64,000 nucleotides of DNA from Mucilaginibacter myungsuensis. GTDB taxonomy: Bacteria > Bacteroidota > Bacteroidia > Sphingobacteriales > Sphingobacteriaceae. This document shows, piece by piece, positions 8,749-17,236 of the stretch; the first letter of the stretch is position 1; each line of letters begins with the position of its first letter. A program made the position numbers and the translations under genes. Below the pieces are notes generated by a model, which was not told the DNA's origin, did not search any database, and saw only the letters and a list, made by a program, of their open reading frames with translations. Where the stretch lies: positions 760,748 through 824,747 of the forward strand of contig NZ_JADFFL010000002.1 in NCBI RefSeq assembly GCF_015222005.1, in the 5' to 3' direction.

Positions 8749-9255
8749 ATGAATCATACCTTCAGACAGGCTACCGTAAACGATACAGAAACCATTCGCC
8801 AACTGGCCGAGCAAACCTGGTGGCCAACTTATTCGTCCATCATATCCGACGAGCAGATACGCTTTATGCTGGCCGAGATCTACGCGACTGACAAGATCAG
8901 TCAACAGATCGCAACCAACGAGCAGACCTTTTTGATACTGGAAGAGGTAGACGAACCTGTAGCCTTTGCAGGCTTCTCGCCCCGTGCCGAGGATCCCGAG
9001 ATATATAAACTACATAAACTCTACTGTCTACCCAAAACGCAGGGTAAGGGATACGGCAAGATCCTGATCAACGCTGTTGTGGATGAAGTTAAAAAAGCCG
9101 GCAAGCACATCCTCGACTTGAACGTTAATCGACATAACAAAGCCCTCAGCTTTTATCAAAAGATGGGTTTTGAAGTGGCTTATGAAGAGGACATTGCAAT
9201 TGGCCCTTACTGGATGAATGACTATGTGATGAGGTTAACGGTTGGCAGTTTATAG
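8749..9255 (+). CDS. GNAT-family N-acetyltransferase
   Basis: A 168-residue protein with the GNAT fold. The acetyl-CoA pyrophosphate loop is QGKGYGK (motif A), preceded by the strand KLHKLYCLPKTQ, and the C-terminal motif B reads NKALSFYQKMGFEVAYEED. It transfers an acetyl group from acetyl-CoA to an amine; the substrate is unknown. A -7-like TACCTTTG at 8734-8741 lies only 8 bp before the ATG, too close for a normal leader, so the promoter is uncertain. It stands alone, divergent from the response regulator. Confidence 0.9.
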   Translation: MNHTFRQATVNDTETIRQLAEQTWWPTYSSIISDEQIRFMLAEIYATDKISQQIATNEQTFLILEEVDEPVAFAGFSPRAEDPEIYKLHKLYCLPKTQGKGYGKILINAVVDEVKKAGKHILDLNVNRHNKALSFYQKMGFEVAYEEDIAIGPYWMNDYVMRLTVGSL

Positions 9256-9341
9256 TTAGCAGTGGACAGTTAAAAAAAAGACCTATCCAAGGCTAACTTT
9301 TACAAATCCGACGTCGAACTTCCGATATCCGAAATAAACTA

Positions 9342-9349
9342 TACCTTTG
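9342..9349 (+). promoter_or_regulatory. Candidate -7 box (TACCTTTG) for the thiamine operon
   Basis: It matches the Bacteroidota TAnnTTTG -7 consensus and lies 14 bp before the first conserved base of the TPP riboswitch, where a transcript carrying a complete aptamer would have to start. No clear TTG -33 element was found at the usual distance. Confidence 0.45.
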
Positions 9350-9362
9350 CCTTCAGAAATTC

Positions 9363-9540
9363 TCATAGGGGTGCCTTGCTTTGAGCGATCAAACTGAAAG
9401 ACAGGCTGAGATCATACCCATTGTTGAGTCTTAAGTCCAAAGTATTTAGTCCCAAGTCAGCGCGTTCGACTTAAGACTTTAAACTTACGACTACCGACTT
9501 GAACATACACCTGATCCGGATAATGCCGGCGTAGGGATAG
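9363..9540 (+). ncRNA. TPP riboswitch (Thi-box)
   Basis: All conserved blocks of the thiamine pyrophosphate aptamer are present in order. AGGGGTGC is near 9367, the pyrimidine-sensing GGCTGAGATCATACCC is at 9404-9419, and the pyrophosphate-sensor half runs over 9510-9537 (begins CCTGATCC, contains TAATGCCGGCG, ends TAGGGA). The variable P3 arm between the halves is long and contains an 11-bp inverted repeat. High TPP should reduce expression of the receptor, transporter and flavin-enzyme genes that follow. The expression platform between 9540 and the TTG start at 9613 was not resolved into a clear terminator or anti-terminator. Confidence 0.95.
9427..9478. repeat. Inverted repeat forming the P3 arm of the riboswitch
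   Basis: AGTCTTAAGTC at 9427-9437 is the exact reverse complement of GACTTAAGACT at 9468-9478. The words in between (AGTCCAAAGT, TTTAGTCCCAAGTC) are the same kind as those in the spacer at 42031-42118, so the arm may derive from a dispersed intergenic repeat. Confidence 0.7.
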
Positions 9541-9612
9541 GTAATTAGTTATTGTGCTGCATGCTGTACCCTGGCATGCGGGTATTTTAACAGGTTTATT
9601 TTTTACATCACA

Positions 9613-12006
9613 TTGAAAAAATTATTCGCGGCCCTTTCGGCCTTGCTGTTGCCTGTCCTGGCAATGGCCCAACTGAGCTTATCGGGCAAAGTTATCGACA
9701 CGCAGACCGGCACCACCTTGCCCGGCGCAACCATTAGTCTTAATAACGAGGTGTTTATCACCACTAATGCTCAGGGCGCTTATCAGTTCCGCAACATCCG
9801 CCCGGGCAATTACACACTTAAGGTCAGCTACATTGGCTACAAGCAATTATTGCAGACCGTTGCTGTTAACGGCAACACCTCCCAAGATCTTAAATTAACA
9901 TCGGGCAACACCATGACCGAGGAGGTTACCGTAAGTTCCACCCGTGCATCGGATAAGTCGCCGACCGCCTTTACAAATCTTAACAAAAAAGATATCGAGA
10001 AGAATAACTCGGGCCGTGGTTTTGAGTTCTTGTTAGAGCAAACGCCTTCAACGGTGGTCAGTTCTAACGCCGGGGCAGGTGTAGGTTACACCAGTGTCCG
10101 CATCCGCGGTTCCGACGGTACGCGAACCAACGTGACCATCAACGGCATCCCAATGAATGATGCCGAATCGCAGGGCTCGTTCATGGTCAACCTGCCCGAT
10201 TTTGCTTCGTCTATCGATAATATCCAGGTGCAGCGCGGTGTAGGTACTTCAACCAATGGCGCGGGCGCTTTTGGTGCAAGCATCAACATCCAAACCACTA
10301 CCCGCCGCGATTCGGCCTATGCGGAGTTGAATAACTCGGCAGGTTCTTACGGTACGATCAAGAACACGGTAAGCATTGGTACCGGTCTATTGGGCGGGCA
10401 TTTTACGGTAGATGGCCGTTTGTCGCGCATCAATTCTGATGGTTATATCGACAGGGCTTTCTCCAAAATGAAGTCGTACTTTTTGAGTGGTGCTTACTAT
10501 GGCCAAAAGGATGTATTGCGCGTGAACGTATTCTCGGGGGATCAGCAAACTTACCAGGCCTGGAACGGTGTACCGGAAGAAGAGGTTCGCAAGGGCAACT
10601 ATCGTTATAACGAGTTAGGCTACATGGAAAAAGCCAAGGACTATTACGATAACCAGACCGACAACTACATCCAAAACTATTATCAGTTGCTGTACAATCG
10701 CCAACTGACCGATAAGTTATCTTTCAGCGGAGCGTTGCACTACACCAAAGGTGCCGGTTACTACGAGGAGTTCAAGAATAACGAACCATTCACTAAATAC
10801 GGGATCACGCCGGTGGTGATCGGAGGCGTTACAGTAGCGAACACCGACCTTGTGCGCAGGCTTTGGTTAGATAATCATTTTTATGGCCTGACCTATAACC
10901 TTGATTACAACCCATCGACCAAGCTGAACCTGAAATTGGGCGGTGGCTACAACGAGTACAAAGGTGACCACTTCAGCAATATCCGCTGGACACAGCAAAG
11001 CACCACTATTTTCCCTAACCATGAATACTCTCGCGATCACGCTAAAAAAACCGATTTCAATACCTTCTTACGTGCCGAATTTCACCCGGCCGAAAATATA
11101 TTGATCTATGGTGATGCACAATATCGCCGCATTAACTATTCGTTCCTCGGTTTCGACCGTAACCTGAATAACATTCAGCAAGCTGTGAATCTGAACTTTT
11201 TTAATCCTAAAGCAGGTATCACCGTATCGCTGAACAGTAACAGCGATGTGTACGCATCAGTAGCGGTGGCCAATCGCGAGCCTAACCGTAACGATTTTAC
11301 CAACTCATCGCCGGATAGCAGGCCAAAGTCGGAGCGATTGACCGACTTTGAATTGGGTTACCGTTACAACCAGACCAACTTCAGCGCCAGCATTAATGGT
11401 TATTACATGAAGTATAAGAACCAACTGGTACTCACTGGGGCGCTGAATGATGTAGGCTCATCTATCCGTACCAACATTGATGACAGCTACCGCGCCGGTC
11501 TGGAAGGGAATGCCCGCATCCGCGTTGCCAAACCGTTGACCTGGCTGATCAATGCTACCGTTAGTGCCAACAAGGTTAAAGGTTTCCGCCAGTTCCTGTA
11601 TAATTACGATACCGATGCGCTGGAAATGACCCAATACGGGACAACCAACATTGCCTATTCACCAAGTCTGATCGCGGGTAGTACCTTAAGTTGGGCTGCT
11701 ATCAAGAATGGCGAGATAGCCCTGATCGGTAAATATGTTGGTCGCCAATATTTGGATAACACATCGACCAAGAGCCGCTCGCTGGATGATTACCTGATAA
11801 CCGATGTGCGCCTGAACTACAACTTTGCCTTTAAAGGAGTGAAGAATGTAGGCGTAGGCCTACTGGTGAACAACGTATTCAGCAAGCGCTATTGGAGTGA
11901 CGGTGCAACCTATCCGGGCATTTCGGGCGGCGTGGTAGAGAATTATAACTATTTCTTCCCACAAGCACCGATCAACTTTTTGGCGAGTTTGAATGTGAAG
12001 TTTTAA
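9613..12006 (+). CDS. TonB-dependent outer-membrane receptor, predicted for thiamine
   Basis: A 797-residue receptor starting at a TTG; the N-terminal signal peptide (MKKLFAALSALLLPVLAMAQ) fixes the start. Residues about 22-100 form a carboxypeptidase-regulatory-like domain (GKVIDTQTGTTLPGATI). A plug follows (EEVTVSSTRASDKSP, then VRIRGSDGTRTNVTINGIPM and VQRGVGTSTNGAGAFGASI), then a 22-strand-type barrel ending in an aromatic residue (NFLASLNVKF). Such proteins take up scarce nutrients across the outer membrane using TonB energy. The ligand is inferred from the TPP riboswitch in its leader and the PnuT-type transporter after it. This receptor-PnuT arrangement is known from Bacteroidota thiamine regulons. 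Confidence 0.93.
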   Translation: MKKLFAALSALLLPVLAMAQLSLSGKVIDTQTGTTLPGATISLNNEVFITTNAQGAYQFRNIRPGNYTLKVSYIGYKQLLQTVAVNGNTSQDLKLTSGNTMTEEVTVSSTRASDKSPTAFTNLNKKDIEKNNSGRGFEFLLEQTPSTVVSSNAGAGVGYTSVRIRGSDGTRTNVTINGIPMNDAESQGSFMVNLPDFASSIDNIQVQRGVGTSTNGAGAFGASINIQTTTRRDSAYAELNNSAGSYGTIKNTVSIGTGLLGGHFTVDGRLSRINSDGYIDRAFSKMKSYFLSGAYYGQKDVLRVNVFSGDQQTYQAWNGVPEEEVRKGNYRYNELGYMEKAKDYYDNQTDNYIQNYYQLLYNRQLTDKLSFSGALHYTKGAGYYEEFKNNEPFTKYGITPVVIGGVTVANTDLVRRLWLDNHFYGLTYNLDYNPSTKLNLKLGGGYNEYKGDHFSNIRWTQQSTTIFPNHEYSRDHAKKTDFNTFLRAEFHPAENILIYGDAQYRRINYSFLGFDRNLNNIQQAVNLNFFNPKAGITVSLNSNSDVYASVAVANREPNRNDFTNSSPDSRPKSERLTDFELGYRYNQTNFSASINGYYMKYKNQLVLTGALNDVGSSIRTNIDDSYRAGLEGNARIRVAKPLTWLINATVSANKVKGFRQFLYNYDTDALEMTQYGTTNIAYSPSLIAGSTLSWAAIKNGEIALIGKYVGRQYLDNTSTKSRSLDDYLITDVRLNYNFAFKGVKNVGVGLLVNNVFSKRYWSDGATYPGISGGVVENYNYFFPQAPINFLASLNVKF

Positions 12007-12180
12007 CCCCACCCAACCCTCCCCTAAAGGAAGAGGGCTTTTAGCAGAAACAACGTTTCCCCTCTTGAGAGGGGACGCACGAAACGCACATAAAGCCGAA
12101 ACAATCATAGGGGTATGTTCCTTTGCCAGCCTTGCCAACAGAGGACACACCCCTGACCCCGCTCAAGCGGGGAAGCGCGG
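12007..12180. repeat. Composite CCCCT/AGGGG palindromic intergenic element
   Basis: The spacer between receptor and transporter is made of nested GC-rich palindromes: CCCTCCCCTAAAGG, a perfect CCCCTCTTGAGAGGGG at 12059-12074, and CCCCGCTCAAGCGGGG near 12157. The stretch GGGCTTTTAGCAGAAAC resembles the insert inside radA at 23039-23112, so both appear to be copies of one dispersed element. Bases 12181-12246 hold nothing else recognisable. Confidence 0.65.
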
Positions 12181-12246
12181 CTTTAAAACATCTTTTGGAA
12201 CAATGAATGAGCAAAGTAATGAAGGCGCATCAAATGACTAAATAAT

Positions 12247-12900
12247 ATGAACATCCATCCCTGGATACAACTCTTCATCGATCAAATAAAGCTCACCACC
12301 CCGTGGGAGTGGGCGGCTGTGATCTTAGGCGTTACCGAAGTGGTTTTAGCTAAGATGAATAAGATCTGGCTTTACCCGGTGGGGATAGCCGGTATCCTGA
12401 TCAGCATGTCGGTCCTGATCGGCGCGCATTTATATGCCGAGACCGCGCTTAATGTTTATTACCTGGTGATGAGCATTTACGGTTGGTACTACTGGATAAA
12501 GAAAAAGCACGAGCCCCCGGTAAAGATCAGTTGGAGCACCCGCAAAGAATGGGTAACCACCATCCTGATCGTTTTGGTTGGCTGGGCGGCCTTGTACGGT
12601 TTTAACTTTTTACCACAACTCATCCATGTAAAATACACCCCATCCAACGTACCGCTTTGGGATGCCTGGGTGGCGGCTACGGCTTGGGCGGGGATGTGGC
12701 TGCTGGCCAAGCGCAAGATAGAGAACTGGGTTTTGCTGAATATCTCTAACCTGTTCGCTATCCCGCTGCTGTTTTACAAAGGGTTGGCCATGTTCGCGGT
12801 GTTGACGCTGATCTTATTCATTGTGGCTATATTCGGATTTTTGCAATGGATACGCATTTGGAGGGCTGACCAGTTAAAGCCAGCGGAGCAACAAGTATGA
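12247..12900 (+). CDS. pnuT: PnuC-family transporter, predicted thiamine importer PnuT
   Basis: A 217-residue inner-membrane protein with about seven helices and the PnuC signature features (WEWAAVILGVTEVVLAKMNKIW at the N-terminus, YAETALNVYYLVMSIYGWYYW, and the C-terminal NWVLLNISNLFAIPLLFYKGL). PnuC proteins let nicotinamide riboside cross the inner membrane. Family members controlled by TPP riboswitches are assigned to thiamine and called PnuT. Here the riboswitch and receptor upstream support that reading. The next gene starts inside its stop codon (ATGA overlap), showing translational coupling. Confidence 0.9.
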   Translation: MNIHPWIQLFIDQIKLTTPWEWAAVILGVTEVVLAKMNKIWLYPVGIAGILISMSVLIGAHLYAETALNVYYLVMSIYGWYYWIKKKHEPPVKISWSTRKEWVTTILIVLVGWAALYGFNFLPQLIHVKYTPSNVPLWDAWVAATAWAGMWLLAKRKIENWVLLNISNLFAIPLLFYKGLAMFAVLTLILFIVAIFGFLQWIRIWRADQLKPAEQQV

Positions 12901-13994
12901 TACCACACCCTTCAACATTGATCAGCGATGCTGACATCACCATCATCCGTGATAACGCTGCAGCGGCTGAAGAATTAGGCCAACTGCATCCCGCGCAATT
13001 GGAACTGATAGAGCGCTTGCAATGGTTCAAACTATTAGTACCCAAAGTTTACGGTGGACTGGAAACACCACTGCCTGGTCTAATCCGCCTGCAAGAAGCC
13101 ATCAGCTGGGCCGACGGCAGCCTGGGCTGGACCATGACCTTGTGCTGCGGCGCAGGCTGGTTCGGTGGATTTATAGATCCTGTTTTGGCCTATCAGATAT
13201 TCAATACCCCTTATTTATGCCTGGCCGGCAGCGGGGCACAGACCGGTGTGGCCGAGATAGTCGACGACGGCTACAAGATCAGCGGGACATGGAAGTACGC
13301 CACAGGCGCACATCATGCCACGCACTTTACCGCCAACTGCATCATCCAAAAAGATGGCGAAATACAGCAGGACGAGTTTGGTAATGCGCTGATCCGCTCG
13401 TTCGTCATCCCGGCGAAGGATGTGGAATTACTGCCTGCTTGGAAATACATCGGTATGATCGCCACGGGCAGTCATTCGTTTAATATCGATGGTGCGGTGG
13501 TCAGTGCGGATCATTCTTTTCTAATAGACCCGGCGCACACTAACGTAGATGGTAAACTGTACAAATATCCTTTCCTTCAACTTGCCGAGGCTACGTTAGC
13601 AGTGAATCTATCGGGCATGGCTTTGCACTTTATAGAATTGTGTGCCGGGATATTTGAGCAAAAATATCAACTGCCTAAAATGACCGATGCACATAAAGAT
13701 CTGATGCGCCGATTGTTGCAGGATGTTACAAGTAAGATGGATATCGCCCGTACGGAGTTGCTTAAAGCCGTAGATGCATCGTGGGCCGCGCCTTTGGATG
13801 CCAATGCCGACGAACTGAAGGCGGTCAGCCTGACAAGTAGGATACTCGCTACCGCATCCCGCGAAGCGGTGGATAAACTTTATCCTTATTGCGGCCTCAT
13901 AGCAGCCGCGGCCGATAGCGAGATCAATCGTGTTTGGCGGGATATCCATACGGCGGGGCAACATTCGCTGCTTACGTTTTTGGATGAGCGATAG
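12897..13994 (+). CDS. Acyl-CoA-dehydrogenase-fold flavoprotein, probably a flavin-dependent monooxygenase
   Basis: A 365-residue protein with the acyl-CoA dehydrogenase fold: an N-terminal helical domain (LVPKVYGGLETPL), a middle beta domain (YKISGTWKYATGAHHATHF) and a C-terminal helical domain ending NRVWRDIHTAGQHSLL. That last motif is typical of two-component flavin monooxygenases of the HsaA/DszC type rather than true acyl-CoA dehydrogenases. Its ATG overlaps the pnuT stop by 4 bp, so it belongs to the TPP-regulated operon. A job in opening or salvaging a thiamine breakdown product would fit the context but is inference. A strong terminator follows. Confidence 0.82.
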   Translation: MIPHPSTLISDADITIIRDNAAAAEELGQLHPAQLELIERLQWFKLLVPKVYGGLETPLPGLIRLQEAISWADGSLGWTMTLCCGAGWFGGFIDPVLAYQIFNTPYLCLAGSGAQTGVAEIVDDGYKISGTWKYATGAHHATHFTANCIIQKDGEIQQDEFGNALIRSFVIPAKDVELLPAWKYIGMIATGSHSFNIDGAVVSADHSFLIDPAHTNVDGKLYKYPFLQLAEATLAVNLSGMALHFIELCAGIFEQKYQLPKMTDAHKDLMRRLLQDVTSKMDIARTELLKAVDASWAAPLDANADELKAVSLTSRILATASREAVDKLYPYCGLIAAAADSEINRVWRDIHTAGQHSLLTFLDER

Positions 13995-13997
13995 AAG

Positions 13998-14032
13998 ATG
14001 GTAGGCAGGCGCAAAACCTGCCTACCATTTTA
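13998..14032 (+). terminator. Rho-independent terminator of the thiamine operon
   Basis: A perfect 12-bp stem (ATGGTAGGCAGG / CCTGCCTACCAT) with a 7-base loop, followed by TTTT. It closes the riboswitch-receptor-pnuT-flavoprotein unit. Confidence 0.85.
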
Positions 14033-14282
14033 ACTGATCTTTTTCGACAGATGGTTGTTTTGATGTCTCTTGCTTAACAATTTACTAATGGCAACCGATG
14101 CCATTGCGTCAAAATTGCCGATCTATCAAAAAGCTTTTGTTAAAAAGCGTTAATTGTTGGCAGTCAGTAACTTTTATCTAATTGTTTTCATGTTAATTTC
14201 ATCATACCCTTCTACTTTCGAGTTGTAGCCCGCTTAGTTATGCGGGCCTTAATAACAGAGTTGTAGGATCAAAAGTGATGAT

Positions 14283-15104
14283 ATGCAGGTTGTTAAAAGT
14301 TTAAATAATAGCTTCGTTCACAAGCAAAAAGTGAACGCGATGGGTGCCTGGTTCGAGATAAGTGTGCTGACCGGCGATACCGAAATTGCCGAGCAACGCG
14401 TTAAAAGCGCCGTGGCCGAAATAAAACGGGTAGACAAATTGCTTACCTCGTTAGGTACCGATAGCATTGCTAATCAGATCAATTACAACGCCGGCATCGC
14501 CCCGGTAAAAATTAACGGAGAATTATATCGCCTGATAGAGCGCTCGTTGTTAATCGCCGAATTGACCCAGGGCATTTTTGATATTACTTACGGCACCACT
14601 GCCAGCTACGTGAATGTGGAGCTTAACGCGGCACATAATACCGTATTTCTTAAAGAAAAAGGTATGGGTATTTACTTTGGTGGCATTGCCAAAGGTTACG
14701 CGGCCGATCGCGCCAAATACATTTTGCAATTGAACGGCATAGATAGCGGTGTTATCCGTACCGAAGGCAGCGTAGTGGCCTGGGGGTTACAGACCGACGG
14801 CAGCCAGTGGACCATTGGCGAAGCTGACGCCCTGCAAGAGCAAATGCCTTACGCCGGTCACAACATCAGCAATATGGCTGTCGCGTCATCTGTCAAAGCC
14901 GAGATGTTGGCGGGTAGCGATATCAGCAATATCTGCATCATGAGCACCAGCGCCGAATTATCAAGCGCCATGATAGCGCCTTTAGCCAAACTGGGCATAC
15001 AAAAAGGCAGGCAAATGGTTGATGCATTGCAGCAACTGGCTTGTGTGTTTGTAGATCAGCAAGGCAAAATGCACCCGTCAAAATATATGGCGGCATTAAA
15101 TTAA
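14283..15104 (+). CDS. ApbE-like protein (FAD:protein FMN transferase family, divergent)
   Basis: A 273-residue protein with the ApbE order of motifs: AMGAWFEI at the N-terminus (family MGT..), GIFDITYGT, then YFGGIAKGYAADRAKYIL, which is the signature G-G-I-A-K-G-Y-A-x-D. ApbE enzymes attach FMN to threonine of partner proteins using FAD and Mg2+. The protein is shorter than usual (family about 300-350). The usual GGD glycine/aspartate motif is replaced by VIRTEGSVVAWG, and no signal peptide or lipobox is seen. Catalysis may therefore be altered or lost. It is followed at a distance by a small secreted protein and an outer-membrane barrel. The family call is good; activity is doubtful. Confidence 0.8.
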   Translation: MQVVKSLNNSFVHKQKVNAMGAWFEISVLTGDTEIAEQRVKSAVAEIKRVDKLLTSLGTDSIANQINYNAGIAPVKINGELYRLIERSLLIAELTQGIFDITYGTTASYVNVELNAAHNTVFLKEKGMGIYFGGIAKGYAADRAKYILQLNGIDSGVIRTEGSVVAWGLQTDGSQWTIGEADALQEQMPYAGHNISNMAVASSVKAEMLAGSDISNICIMSTSAELSSAMIAPLAKLGIQKGRQMVDALQQLACVFVDQQGKMHPSKYMAALN

Positions 15105-15180
15105 AATACCCGTCTGCCCTAAATTAAACCTACAGGCAGATCGTTAAAGAGCCAGTCCCAATTACTTTATACTTCAAATA

Positions 15181-15216
15181 AACAGTGCACAGCAATGTGC
15201 GCTGTTTTGTTTTTAA
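15181..15216 (+). terminator. Rho-independent terminator after the ApbE-like gene
   Basis: A 10-bp stem (AACAGTGCAC / GTGCGCTGTT, one G-U pair) with a 6-base loop, followed by TTGTTTTT. Confidence 0.75.
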
Positions 15217-15306
15217 CCCGTGTCCGCGCGGCTTTGCCGGCAGATCAATAAAAATTGTGTGTAGGTATCACTTAAAAGCCTAATTTTAACAACGCCCTGT
15301 TCAAGC

Positions 15307-15636
15307 ATGATAAAGTGGTTCGTGTATATTGTTTTTCTGCTGGTATTCACACCATGTTTATTGTCGGCCAATGCACCATCCGGCCGCAACAGGCGTACTA
15401 TTACTGAGCGCGAAGTCGCTACCATCATCCCAGCCGACCATCTTTTAGACACTAACAAGCATGGCAAACCCGTGGCCAAGGCCGACCCCAAAGTTAAAGA
15501 GGTGCCCAAAACCAAGGTACAACCCAAGCCCGAGAAATTAGAAGACCCCGACGCGGCCAAAAAGAAACCGGCCCGCGAACGGCGCCCTGATGGTATGCAA
15601 CGACCGCCCGAGTTACCAAGACGAAGTGATAACTAA
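15307..15636 (+). CDS. Small secreted Lys/Pro-rich protein
   Basis: 109 residues. A signal peptide (KWFVYIVFLLVFTPCLLSANA) is followed by a mature part dominated by Lys, Pro, Glu and Arg (KADPKVKEVPKTKVQPKPEK, ending in PELPRRSDN). No family is recognised and the chain is probably disordered. It starts 202 bp after the ApbE-like gene and ends 25 bp before the outer-membrane barrel, so it likely shares a transcript with the latter. It is a plausible periplasmic spacer or partner protein; no function can be assigned. Confidence 0.65.
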   Translation: MIKWFVYIVFLLVFTPCLLSANAPSGRNRRTITEREVATIIPADHLLDTNKHGKPVAKADPKVKEVPKTKVQPKPEKLEDPDAAKKKPARERRPDGMQRPPELPRRSDN

Positions 15637-15661
15637 ACCCTGATCTTAGCCGACACACAAC

Positions 15662-16549
15662 ATGAAACTAACACTTGCCTTAATACTCTCCATCATTGGC
15701 CTTGATGCCGCAGCGGCATCCAAGTGGCTGATGGCATATACCCATCGCAGCTTAATAGCGGCTATGGACACTACCGATACGGCATCCAACAAAAAGCAGT
15801 CGCTATCCTTAGGGATCACCGGCGGTACCGATGCCAGCTATTTTGGCCGTACCAGCCCCAAGCGTTACCCTTTTTACACCGCCGATGCGGTGTATAACTC
15901 TAAGTCGGGCGTATTCGTTTACGGTACGGTTTGGAAAATGGCCGGATCCTATCCTTCGTTGGACGAGATAGATGTGGGTATTGGTTACGTTTACCGTATA
16001 ACGCCAAAGTTGACGGGCACTACTAGCTATAGCCATTTCTTTTTTAACCGGAGCACACAATTGATCCGCATGATCTCGAATAATAACTTCGACATAAAAA
16101 ACACCTACAACTGGGGGCCTGTTAAAACCAGCGTGGCGTTCGATTACATGTGGGGTCGTGCTAACGATATCTTTCTTACACCTTCGATATCGAAGTATTA
16201 CGAAACACCGTTCAATATCTTTAGCGAAACCGATTATCTGTCCTTCACTCCAAGTTTTAGCATGATATTGGGTACGCAGAACTTTGTAGAACGTTACTCG
16301 GCTGACCAGCGGGCAGATCCGGACCCGACCATTAACTACGGGCACGATATCGATAACCCAAATTCGGCACGCGGCAACCGTCAGTTCAAACCATTGAACT
16401 ACAGTTTGCGCATCCCGATCGCTTATAACCGGGCGCATTATACCATCGAGGCTAACACCCGTTTTTCCGTACCGGTTAACGCGCCGGGGCAGATCCGCAA
16501 CCATCAGGAGGTGTTCTTTAACTTAACTTTTTACTACCTATTCTTTTAA
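15662..16549 (+). CDS. Predicted outer-membrane beta-barrel protein
   Basis: 295 residues with an N-terminal signal peptide (MKLTLALILSIIGLDAAAAS) and alternating amphipathic strands rich in Tyr, Phe and Thr (YTADAVYNSKSGVFVYGTVW, IGYVYRITPKLTGTTSYSHF). It ends in aromatic residues (FFNLTFYYLFF), the classical outer-membrane C-terminus. No specific family was recognised. The response regulator starts 3 bp after its stop, so barrel, regulator and kinase form one operon. The barrel may sense or be controlled by that two-component system. Confidence 0.8.
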   Translation: MKLTLALILSIIGLDAAAASKWLMAYTHRSLIAAMDTTDTASNKKQSLSLGITGGTDASYFGRTSPKRYPFYTADAVYNSKSGVFVYGTVWKMAGSYPSLDEIDVGIGYVYRITPKLTGTTSYSHFFFNRSTQLIRMISNNNFDIKNTYNWGPVKTSVAFDYMWGRANDIFLTPSISKYYETPFNIFSETDYLSFTPSFSMILGTQNFVERYSADQRADPDPTINYGHDIDNPNSARGNRQFKPLNYSLRIPIAYNRAHYTIEANTRFSVPVNAPGQIRNHQEVFFNLTFYYLFF

Positions 16550-16552
16550 TAT

Positions 16553-17230
16553 ATGAACGTCTTAATTGTTGAGGATGAAAAGGCATTGGCCGGCGAGTTG
16601 GAAAAATTCCTTACAGGTAACAATTTCCTGTGTGAGATATGCTACAACGGCCGCACCGCATCCGAAAAGATCGGGACGAACAAGTACGATTTCATCCTGA
16701 TCGATCTGGGCCTGCCTGATTACGACGGGCTTGACCTGCTGAAAGAAGCCAAACAGAACGATCCCGAGGCGGCCTGCATTATCCTAACAGCCCGTGCCGA
16801 GGTTTACGACCGCATTAAAGGCCTGGATATGGGCGCGGATGACTATCTGCCCAAGCCATTTTCGCTGCTGGAGCTGCAAAGCCGCATGCAGGCCATCACC
16901 CGCCGTAAATTTGGGATACAGCATAACCTGGTAAACCTTGGGGGCTTTGCGGTTGACCTCACCGACAGGACCATTGCTTTTGGCGATACATCAGTAAGCG
17001 CCATCACCAAAAAGGAATTCGACCTGATCGCTTATCTCATTTTGCATAAGAACCGCACGCTTACCCGCCCGCAACTGAGCGAACATATTTGGGGCAGCGT
17101 GGTTAATGATGATTACGATAGCAATTACATTGATGCGCATATCAAAAATATCCGCAAAAAATTAAATGTGTTTGAAGCGCCTGATTGGCTGGAGACCGTG
17201 CGCGGCCTTGGCTACAGGATAACCTTGTAA
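16553..17230 (+). CDS. OmpR/PhoB-family response regulator
   Basis: 225 residues: a receiver domain (phospho-acceptor Asp51 in FILIDLGLPD, TARAE threonine switch, Lys in YLPKPFSLLEL) and a C-terminal winged helix (ITKKEFDLIAYLI, then DSNYIDAHIKNIRKKL, ending VRGLGYRITL). It is a full-length transcription factor activated by phosphorylation. It sits between the barrel gene (3 bp upstream) and a histidine kinase (6 bp downstream), which is its obvious partner. Confidence 0.95.
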   Translation: MNVLIVEDEKALAGELEKFLTGNNFLCEICYNGRTASEKIGTNKYDFILIDLGLPDYDGLDLLKEAKQNDPEAACIILTARAEVYDRIKGLDMGADDYLPKPFSLLELQSRMQAITRRKFGIQHNLVNLGGFAVDLTDRTIAFGDTSVSAITKKEFDLIAYLILHKNRTLTRPQLSEHIWGSVVNDDYDSNYIDAHIKNIRKKLNVFEAPDWLETVRGLGYRITL

Positions 17231-17236
17231 GCCGAT

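Noticed and set aside
11860..12150. Antisense frame overlapping the receptor 3' end and the repeat element
   Set aside because: It runs through palindromic repeat DNA and has no conserved features.
15809..16504. Antisense frame of 231 residues opposite the outer-membrane barrel gene
   Set aside because: No domain, signal or start context; the sense strand encodes a clear signal peptide and aromatic C-terminus and is coupled to the regulator.
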